Assembly: GCA_017501245.1 (NCBI GenBank)
Contig: JAFVXI010000009.1
Location: forward strand, 1-46,753
Direction: 5' to 3'
Length of the DNA stretch: 46,753 bases
From: Clostridia bacterium
GTDB lineage: Bacteria > Bacillota > Clostridia > Oscillospirales > CAG-272
A program made the translations under genes and the position numbers. The notes under the pieces were generated by a model. That model was given only the letters and a program-made list of their open reading frames with translations, ran no database searches and was not told the origin of the DNA. Below, piece by piece: positions 40,905-46,753 of this stretch (the stretch's first letter is position 1; each line of letters starts with the position of its first letter).

Positions 40905-41684
40905 ATGTCAGAAGTTAAGATCGAATACGTAGACGTCGCCAAGAGCGGCACATGGTGTGAGGAGCTTTGCCGCGGTGAGATCAACGGCGCAAGACCCGTG
41001 CATCACAAGATCGCAGCAGGCGACAGCGTGCTTTTCGCTAAGGGCGTCGGCTACTATCATATCCTCATCCTCATCGACGGCTCCGCCGTCTACACCACCG
41101 ACGGCAAGGACTACGCCTTCGACGGAAGGACGACCTTCGTTTCTGCCCCCGACAAGGACCTCACCGTTAAGGCGAGCACCGACGTCCGCATCCTTGAGAT
41201 CCAGTGGGACGAGGAGGAGGGCGACGCCGCTGACCTCGTAGAATACAAGACCGTATTCCCCGTTGTCGTTCCCTATCAGGATTCCATTCAGTACATCGAC
41301 CCCAACAAGAGCGAAAAGACCATAAGCAGAATGATGATCCCCCACGAGATCATCCCGAGATTTACCATCGGCTCGGTCGAGTCCTACGGCTACGACCTCG
41401 TCAGACCTCACGCTCATCCTATGCTTGATCAGTTCTTCTACAGCTTCCCCGAGAACGATATGGAGGTCATCATCGACGGCGAGAAGTACAATATGAAGGG
41501 CGACGGCATCATGCACATTCCGCTCGGCTCCAACCACGGCGTTGAGGTTACCGGCGACAGACATATGCACTATATGTGGGTAGACTTTATGCCCGACAAG
41601 GAGGCAGGTCTCAAGAGACTAAACTTCAGCCACCGTCCCACCGGCACCGTGCGTGACTTCGCAAACGAGGATAAGACGAGATGA
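40905..41684 (+). CDS. Bicupin protein
   Basis: A 259-residue protein with two cupin domains, about 35-110 and 160-235. The second has a full metal-site pattern: His169 and His171 in RPHAHP, Gln176 in place of the usual Glu, and His211 in GSNHGVEV. The first lacks the histidines and is probably structural. It shares no obvious signature with a specific enzyme; candidates are a sugar isomerase or epimerase (KduI-like or related). It lies 30 bp after the glycyl radical gene and its stop overlaps the next ATG, so it very likely serves the same pathway. Confidence 0.75.
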   Translation: MSEVKIEYVDVAKSGTWCEELCRGEINGARPVHHKIAAGDSVLFAKGVGYYHILILIDGSAVYTTDGKDYAFDGRTTFVSAPDKDLTVKASTDVRILEIQWDEEEGDAADLVEYKTVFPVVVPYQDSIQYIDPNKSEKTISRMMIPHEIIPRFTIGSVESYGYDLVRPHAHPMLDQFFYSFPENDMEVIIDGEKYNMKGDGIMHIPLGSNHGVEVTGDRHMHYMWVDFMPDKEAGLKRLNFSHRPTGTVRDFANEDKTR

Positions 41685-42721
41685 GCATCTCGCTCAATCA
41701 CCCGATAAAGCTCCGTATGGCGACCGCCTGGAGGACCTACACGGGCGGCAGCAAGATAAGAGAGCTTCACGGCGAGGGTGGCACCGAGGATAACAACTTC
41801 CCCGAGGAGTGGATCATGTCCACCGTCAGAGCCAGAAACAGCGGCAGAGAGGATATCGTCGAGGGCATCAATATGCTCGAGGACGAGGATATCTCTCTCG
41901 CCGAGCTGATAGAGCGAGACCCCGTGTCGGCGCTCGGCAGAGAGCACAGCGAAAAATACGGCACGAGCCTCGGTGTCCTGGTCAAGATCATCGACTCAGC
42001 AGAGAGACTGACCGTCCAGGTGCATCCCACGAGGGAAAAGGCGATGTCGCTCTTTAATTCAAGGTTCGGAAAGACCGAATGCTGGCATATCATCGGCGGC
42101 AGAGAGATCGACGGTGAGGCGCCCTGCATTTACTTTGGCTTTAAGGAGGGCGTCACGAGAGAGAGGTGGAAGGAATGCTTTGATAAGCAGGATATCCCCG
42201 CTATGCTCGACTGCCTGCATAAATTCAACGTTGAGGCGGGCGAGACCTACCTCATCGAGGGGGGCATCCCCCACGCCATCGGCCCCGGCTGCCTCTTGAT
42301 AGAGATCCAGGAGCCGACCGACTACACCATCCGCACCGAGCGCACGACCCCAAAGGGGCTTGCCGTCGCAGACTTTATGTGCCATCAGGGCTTAGGCTTT
42401 GACCGTATGTTCGACTGCTTTGAATATAACGGCTACTCTGCCGAGGTAGTAAAGGAGAGATGGGGCATCAAGCGCCGCGGCGACGTCATCATCGACGGGG
42501 ACAGCACGGATATGTTCGGGCTTTCAATGACCGACGTTGACGGCGAGGTCGAGATCCTAGGCTCGGGCAGATTCAGCGGCGTATATATCCTCGAGGGCGA
42601 GGGCAGGCTCGACGGCAGAGCCGTGTCGCGCGGCGACCAGTTCTTTATCCCTGCCTCCTGCGAGAGCTTCCGCCTTGAAGGAAAAATGAAGCTGATCCGG
42701 TATTCCGGCCCGACGAGGTGA
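41681..42721 (+). CDS. Class I phosphomannose isomerase-like protein
   Basis: A 346-residue cupin-fold protein similar to class I mannose-6-phosphate isomerases, zinc enzymes that interconvert mannose-6-phosphate and fructose-6-phosphate. The zinc ligands are visible: Gln113 and His115 in VQVHPTRE, Glu133 in KTECW, His198 in GGIPHAIG; EIQEPTDYTIR follows, as in the family. The cluster context suggests it may act on a different, perhaps non-phosphorylated, sugar. The ATG overlaps the previous stop (ATGA at 41681-41684). A GC-rich 131-bp gap with a 14-bp palindrome follows. Confidence 0.82.
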   Translation: MSISLNHPIKLRMATAWRTYTGGSKIRELHGEGGTEDNNFPEEWIMSTVRARNSGREDIVEGINMLEDEDISLAELIERDPVSALGREHSEKYGTSLGVLVKIIDSAERLTVQVHPTREKAMSLFNSRFGKTECWHIIGGREIDGEAPCIYFGFKEGVTRERWKECFDKQDIPAMLDCLHKFNVEAGETYLIEGGIPHAIGPGCLLIEIQEPTDYTIRTERTTPKGLAVADFMCHQGLGFDRMFDCFEYNGYSAEVVKERWGIKRRGDVIIDGDSTDMFGLSMTDVDGEVEILGSGRFSGVYILEGEGRLDGRAVSRGDQFFIPASCESFRLEGKMKLIRYSGPTR

Positions 42722-42741
42722 CCACCTCGCTCCTCACCGCA

Positions 42742-42755
42742 CCGTGATATCACGG
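42742..42755. repeat. Perfect 14-bp palindrome between isomerase and TIM-barrel genes
   Basis: CCGTGATATCACGG is fully self-complementary and is the only clear structure in the 131-bp gap. It could be an operator, but no promoter boxes were recognised beside it. Confidence 0.5.
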
Positions 42756-42852
42756 ACGACCTGCCCACGGGCAAACCAGCTCCGCCACCAAGCCACAGAC
42801 GGCGCACACCGATGGAGCATTCCCAAACACAAAAAACAGAACGGAGAACAAA

Positions 42853-43647
42853 ATGAGATACGGTTTTTGCAAGGAATTTTCCACCCCTCTTAAGACCGAG
42901 GTGGACTACGAATTAATAAAGATGATCAAGGAGGCGGGCTTTGACTACGTTGAGATGCGTGCGATGCTCGTTGCGTCGCTCTCCGACGAGGAGTTCGAGA
43001 AGCTTTACTCGACCCTTAAGGAGCTGGAGCTTGACTGCGACTGCTGCTGCGCTCTCTTCCCGAGGACTATCAGGGTCACGGGCTCCGAGATCAACTACGA
43101 CGAGATCGAGGCGTATATCGAAAAGACCTTCTCGAGATGCGCAAGGCTCGGCGCAAGGAAGATCGTTTTCGGCTCCGCACCCGCAAGAGCCCTCGACGAG
43201 AACACCGACGAGGACACCGGCTATAAGCAGATATGCGAGGTCATCACGAGGGTCATCGTCCCTGCCTGCGAGAAGTACGGCATCACGGTGGTTATGGAGC
43301 CTCTTCGTGCCGACGCCTGCAACTTCATCAACACTCTCGCAGACGGCGCAAGAGTCGTAGAGACGGTAGACTCGCCCTCTATCCAGCTGCTCGCCGACAC
43401 CATCCATATGAACTCCAATGGCGACAACACCGACGATATCGTTAAGTATAAGGATATCCTCAAGCATATCCACATCTCCGAGCTTGCGAGAGTATTGCCC
43501 GAGGACGGATACAGCGACTACGTTGCCACCGTGCTTGACAACCTCGCTAAGATCGGCTACGAGGGAACGGTTTCCTTCGAGACCAAGAATGGCGAGGGCC
43601 TCTCGTCTATGAAGAAGGCGCTCGCATTACTTAAGACGAAAATATAA
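42853..43647 (+). CDS. Sugar phosphate isomerase/epimerase-like TIM barrel protein
   Basis: A 264-residue member of the xylose-isomerase-like TIM barrel family (tagatose epimerase, inosose dehydratase and IolE/IolI relatives). Four likely metal ligands occur at the ends of strands in standard order: Glu149 (VMEPLR), Asp182 (LLADTIHM), His207 (KHIHISE) and Glu243 (VSFETK). An unusual DCDCCC run lies at 61-66. Relatives work on keto sugars and keto-inositols, often downstream of Gfo/Idh/MocA dehydrogenases, which fits this cluster. Epimerase, isomerase or dehydratase cannot be decided. Confidence 0.83.
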   Translation: MRYGFCKEFSTPLKTEVDYELIKMIKEAGFDYVEMRAMLVASLSDEEFEKLYSTLKELELDCDCCCALFPRTIRVTGSEINYDEIEAYIEKTFSRCARLGARKIVFGSAPARALDENTDEDTGYKQICEVITRVIVPACEKYGITVVMEPLRADACNFINTLADGARVVETVDSPSIQLLADTIHMNSNGDNTDDIVKYKDILKHIHISELARVLPEDGYSDYVATVLDNLAKIGYEGTVSFETKNGEGLSSMKKALALLKTKI

Positions 43648-43675
43648 TAAAATAAAGAAAAAGGAAGGAATTATC

Positions 43676-44686
43676 ATGTCATTCAAAACCGCCATTATCG
43701 GCTGTGGAAGAACCGCTAACGAGCTTCACGGCCCCGTGCTTGAAAAGCACCCCGAATTTGAGGTTACCGCCATCTGCGACATCAACCCCGAGGCACTTGA
43801 GAAGTATTCTGCTCGCTTCCCCTCCGCTAAGAAGTACGTTGACTATCACACGATGTTAAACTCCGATGAGTTTGATTTTGCCGTCATTCTCACCTACAGC
43901 TACACGCACACCGCTATCGCACTTGACTTCATCCGTGCGGGCAAGAACGTCCTCATCACTAAGCCCTGGGCTATCACCACCGACGAGGCTGACTCCATCA
44001 TCAGCGCATCGAAGGAATACGGCGTGACCGTTATGCCCTTCATCCCCTGCCACGACGGCGCTGACGTCGTTAAGCTCAAGGAGCTTGTCAAGGAGGGTAA
44101 GATCGGTAAGGTGTTCAGAGTTTACCGTGCGCAGATGACCTTCGGCAAGCGCTCTGACTGGCAGACCCTCAAGGCTTATGCAGGCGGATATCTCAACAAC
44201 TGGGGCCCTCACCTCGTTGAGCAGGCTATGTGCTTCGTTGACGAGCCTATCAAGACCGTTTACGCACACAAGAGACAGGTCATCAACCCCGGCGACGCTG
44301 ACGATATGTTCTGCTCCACTCTCACGACCGAGAGCGGCGTCATCGTTCAGGTAGATCACAACATCATCTCCGACTACCTCCCCAACTGGGTAGTTCAGGG
44401 CGATAAGGGAACCATCTACGTCAAGGGCAACGAGATGGAGATCCACGAGATCTCTTACCCCGAGTCGAACGATCCTAACTGCTACAGAAGCGTCACCCAC
44501 ACCGAAAAGACTCACATCACCCTCGAGGGCAAGATCTTCGGCAACCACTACGAGATCTACACCATGATCGCAAACACCCTCAAGGGCAACCCCTACATCG
44601 TTTCTCTCGACTACGCAAGACACCTCACCGAGATCATGCAGTCTATCCATAAGTCTGCTGACGAGGGCGTTCTTGTAAAGCTTTAA
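43676..44686 (+). CDS. Gfo/Idh/MocA oxidoreductase 3
   Basis: A 336-residue NAD(P)-dependent oxidoreductase: AIIGCGRTANELHG at the N-terminus, CDINPEALEKY, and AGKNVLITKPWA (88-99) in which TKP takes the place of EKP, keeping the functional Lys96. GGYLNNWGPHLVEQAM carries the active-site His. Last gene of the cluster, 28 bp after the TIM barrel gene, with AAGGAAGGA before its ATG. It could re-reduce a keto intermediate or oxidise the substrate at a second position. It is clearly distinct from the other two, so the three are not recent duplicates. Confidence 0.87.
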   Translation: MSFKTAIIGCGRTANELHGPVLEKHPEFEVTAICDINPEALEKYSARFPSAKKYVDYHTMLNSDEFDFAVILTYSYTHTAIALDFIRAGKNVLITKPWAITTDEADSIISASKEYGVTVMPFIPCHDGADVVKLKELVKEGKIGKVFRVYRAQMTFGKRSDWQTLKAYAGGYLNNWGPHLVEQAMCFVDEPIKTVYAHKRQVINPGDADDMFCSTLTTESGVIVQVDHNIISDYLPNWVVQGDKGTIYVKGNEMEIHEISYPESNDPNCYRSVTHTEKTHITLEGKIFGNHYEIYTMIANTLKGNPYIVSLDYARHLTEIMQSIHKSADEGVLVKL

Positions 44687-44750
44687 TTACATTTTTGCGT
44701 CTTTGCTTGATCATCTTGCCATCAGACAGGGCTTTTAGCAAACTGAGCTT

Positions 44751-44828
44751 AAAGCGAGACGTATCGCCCCGGCATAGCAAAAGATGCTCAAAGCGAGACG
44801 TATCGTCCCGGCATAGTAAAAGGTCTGC
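44751..44828. repeat. Two tandem 39-bp repeats
   Basis: Units at 44751-44789 and 44790-44828 start AAAGCGAGACGTATCG and contain CCCGGCATAG. They lie after the last gene of the cluster and before its terminator. No gene is supported here. Confidence 0.8.
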
Positions 44829-44886
44829 ACCACAAAGGCTGCCCGTCTTAACGGAGAAATAACCAAAAACCGAATAGGACGAGAAT

Positions 44887-44923
44887 AATCCATCATGGAC
44901 GAGAGTCTGTGATGGATTTTTCT
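44887..44923 (+). terminator. Terminator of the glycyl radical cluster
   Basis: A 9-bp stem AATCCATCA / TGATGGATT (44887-44895 and 44910-44918) followed by TTTCTTT. Confidence 0.75.
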
Positions 44924-45050
44924 TTATGCCTTCGCTCATCAATATTTGCATCGCAGAAGTCAAAGAAAACGCCCCGTGAAAAAAGCCCGGCTTTATTTTC
45001 GGAAAAGTGCCGGACTTCCGCTCTCTTCTGTGGTATGTTGCCCGGCTAAC

Positions 45051-45401
45051 AGGAGGTACAACACATGAAAAGTATGATAGCTTACCTTGCGCGTTCGCTC
45101 TTTTAAGGAGCGAACCGGTGGCTACGCCTTAAGAAATCAATGATTTCTTTGCAAGGACGCTGACAAACACAGGTCGCATAGTGATGCGACAGAAAAGACT
45201 GTGCATTTTCACAAGCCGTTTCGGCTTGTGTTCTGTAGGATACATGGGAACAAAATATAGTTATAGGTTCACAGCCCTCGTTCCGAAATGGAGCGAGGGC
45301 TATCTTTATACAATCTTAATACCGTGCGGTAGAGTGCTAACGTCGTCTTTATCTGTTTTTTGGTAAAATGTATATAGTAGAAACTGTATAAGGAGAGGTA
45401 T
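45051..45401 (+). promoter_or_regulatory. Structured 350-nt leader upstream of trkH
   Basis: Five perfect hairpins follow each other: GTTCGCTC / GAGCGAAC (45093-45115), AAGAAAT / ATTTCTT (45131-45149), GTCGCAT / ATGCGAC (45173-45190), CACAAGCCG-TTT-CGGCTTGTG (45210-45230) and AGCCCTCG / CGAGGGCT (45273-45301). The first overlaps the end of a 13-codon ORF with an ideal ribosome-binding site. That layout suggests translational or transcriptional attenuation of the K+ transporter. It does not match the c-di-AMP (ydaO) riboswitch as I know it. Interval 44924-45050 shows nothing else I could assign. Confidence 0.55.
45065..45106 (+). CDS. 13-codon leader peptide ORF
   Basis: The reading frame MKSMIAYLARSLF has AGGAGG exactly 8 bp before its ATG, a better initiation site than most full genes here. 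Its last codons CGT-TCG-CTC form the left arm of the first leader hairpin, so a ribosome on the ORF would open it. It may be a regulatory uORF or a very small membrane-active peptide. No conservation evidence is available from one sequence. Confidence 0.5.
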   Translation: MKSMIAYLARSLF

Positions 45402-46733
45402 ATGCGACCTTTACATAGATTTAAGCTGTCGTCATTCCAAGTTATTTTACTTGGCTTTGCGGCAGTAATACTGGTCGGAGCGTTTCTGCTTATGCTCCCT
45501 ATATCAAGCAAGGACGGTGTTGTAACACCGTTTTCGGATGCCTTGTTCACATCGACCTCAGCAGTATGCGTAACGGGACTAATCGTGCAGGATACGGCAA
45601 CCTATTGGTCGTACTTTGGGCAAGCGATTATACTTATACTCATTCAGATAGGCGGTTTGGGTGTCGTTACGGTTGCAGCTTCGGTATCTATTCTCGCAGG
45701 CAGAAAGATCGGGCTTGGACAGCGAAGCACGATGCAGGAGGCAATGTCAGCCCCAAGCGTTGGCGGCATCGTCCGTCTGACTTGGTTTATTCTCAAAGGC
45801 GTGCTTATCGTCGAAGCCATTGGAATGCTCGCTATGCTTCCCGTATTCTGTATCGACCACGGAGCAAAAGGCATATGGATGGCGGTATTTCATTCTATAT
45901 CAGCATTCTGTAACGCAGGATTTGACGTGATGGGAGAGGTCAGCGGACAGTATTCGTCGCTTACCGCCTATGCCTCGCATCCCGTAATCAGCATTGTTAT
46001 TATGCTACTCATTATAATAGGCGGTATCGGCTTCTTGACTTGGGAAGATATATACAGACATAAATGGCGTGTCAAAAAATACCGCACGCAAAGCAAGATC
46101 ATTCTTGCAATTACGGGTGCGCTGATATTCATTCCCACGCTGTATTTCTTCTTCTGTGAGTTTGAAGAATATACTATCGGTGAACGAATACTGCTATCTC
46201 TATTTCAAGCAGTAACACCGAGAACGGCAGGCTTCAATACGGCAAATCTTGGACTTATCAGTGAGGTTGGACTCTTGCTTATGATCTTCCTGATGCTTGT
46301 GGGAGGCTCTCCCGGATCAACCGCAGGCGGTATGAAAACCACAACTCTTGCCGTTTTGTTTGCTTCCGCAACATCGGTATTCCGTAAGAAAGAAAACGCG
46401 CAGATGTTTAAGCGCCGAATTGCAGATGATACAGTCAAGCACGCCTCTGCTATCTGCCTTCTGTATATCATGCTGTTTTTGCTCGGCGGTGCAGTCATAA
46501 GCGCGGTAGAGGGATTACCTCTGATGACCTGTCTTTATGAAACGGCATCGGCAATCGGTACGGTCGGTCTTTCACTTGGCATAACCCCGTCGCTCGGTAC
46601 TGTATCACGAATTATTTTAATTGCGCTGATGTTCTTCGGACGTGTCGGAGGACTTACCTTGATTTACGCCACCTTCGGCGGTACAAAGAAAAATATATCG
46701 AAGCTACCGATTGATAAGGTAACGGTAGGATAA
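45402..46733 (+). CDS. trkH: TrkH/KtrB-type potassium transporter subunit
   Basis: A 443-residue polytopic membrane protein that forms the K+ pathway of a Trk/Ktr uptake system. It shows four repeated membrane-pore-membrane units with selectivity loops: TSTSAVCVTGL, SAFCNAGFD, TPRTAGFNT and SAIGTVGLSLG. The length fits KtrB (about 440-450), shorter than E. coli TrkH. Transport needs a cytoplasmic nucleotide-binding partner (TrkA/KtrA), probably the next gene. AGGAGAGG precedes the ATG. Codon use is visibly more AT-rich than in the preceding cluster, which may mean separate ancestry. Confidence 0.92.
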   Translation: MRPLHRFKLSSFQVILLGFAAVILVGAFLLMLPISSKDGVVTPFSDALFTSTSAVCVTGLIVQDTATYWSYFGQAIILILIQIGGLGVVTVAASVSILAGRKIGLGQRSTMQEAMSAPSVGGIVRLTWFILKGVLIVEAIGMLAMLPVFCIDHGAKGIWMAVFHSISAFCNAGFDVMGEVSGQYSSLTAYASHPVISIVIMLLIIIGGIGFLTWEDIYRHKWRVKKYRTQSKIILAITGALIFIPTLYFFFCEFEEYTIGERILLSLFQAVTPRTAGFNTANLGLISEVGLLLMIFLMLVGGSPGSTAGGMKTTTLAVLFASATSVFRKKENAQMFKRRIADDTVKHASAICLLYIMLFLLGGAVISAVEGLPLMTCLYETASAIGTVGLSLGITPSLGTVSRIILIALMFFGRVGGLTLIYATFGGTKKNISKLPIDKVTVG

Positions 46734-46745
46734 GGAGATAATACT

Positions 46746-46753
46746 ATGAAACA
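46746..46753 (+). CDS. Start of next gene, probably trkA/ktrA (cut by window end)
   Basis: An ATG at 46746 follows AAGGAG about 9 bp upstream and 13 bp after the trkH stop. Only two codons and part of a third are inside the window. The identity as the TrkA/KtrA gating subunit is inferred from the usual gene order only. Confidence 0.4.

Noticed and set aside
44643-44963. 106-codon minus-strand ORF over the 39-bp repeats
   Set aside because: It overlaps the end of oxidoreductase 3 and the cluster terminator; low-complexity repeat, no ribosome-binding site.
45060-45320. c-di-AMP (ydaO) riboswitch upstream of trkH
   Set aside because: This would be expected for K+ transport genes, but the conserved ydaO core sequences and pseudo-symmetric fold could not be found.

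Overview
The window looks like a chromosomal segment of an anaerobic, probably gut-dwelling Firmicute (class Clostridia). The reasons are strong GGAGG-type ribosome-binding sites before most genes, many sigma-A promoters close to TTGACA-17-TATAAT, lipoprotein signal peptides of the Gram-positive kind, a YerC/TrpR-like regulator and an oxygen-sensitive glycyl radical enzyme. No species can be named from the sequence. No phage, transposase, rRNA, convincing tRNA or CRISPR array was found.

Region 1 (1-9011) is a complete aromatic amino acid operon: pheA, aroB, aroC, an aroE-aroK fusion, aroQ, aroA, tyrA and a class I DAHP synthase. It runs from one consensus promoter to a terminator and encodes every step from PEP plus erythrose-4-phosphate to chorismate, then both prephenate branches. 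Its 270-nt leader carries three copies of a GTTAAC-N3-GTTAAC dyad.

Region 2 (9036-20286) is mostly housekeeping and accessory metabolism: a cytoplasmic transglutaminase-like protein, a yerC-PHP phosphatase-ridA operon, an M19 dipeptidase, a class I/II aminotransferase, a MarR regulator with its acyl-CoA synthetase, and a divergent pair (fucose isomerase-like and neutral ceramidase-like). A tandem array of three structured 111-bp repeats lies after the aminotransferase.

Region 3 (20389-32431, all minus strand) holds an operon of M20 peptidase, CapA-like protein and a GH88-like lipoprotein. It also holds an operon of four tandem, mutually related, unidentified 585-722-residue lipoproteins with overlapping or near-touching genes. 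A 46-bp tandem repeat array separates the latter from a CofE/F420-ligase-like gene (32894-34087).

Region 4 (34348-44923) is the most interesting part: a sugar- or polyol-type catabolic cluster under a divergent AraC regulator. It contains three Gfo/Idh/MocA oxidoreductases, a radical SAM activase, a glycyl radical enzyme with an unusual active-site motif (Gly-Cys-His-Trp-Met-Cys instead of Gly-Cys-Val-Glu), a bicupin protein, a class I phosphomannose-isomerase-like protein and a TIM-barrel epimerase. My inference is a radical-based pathway on an oxidised sugar or cyclitol. The substrate is not visible in the sequence.

Region 5 (45051-end) is a K+ uptake locus: a long hairpin-rich leader with a 13-codon upstream ORF, then trkH/ktrB and the first codons of the next gene. 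Its codon use looks more AT-rich than that of the preceding genes.
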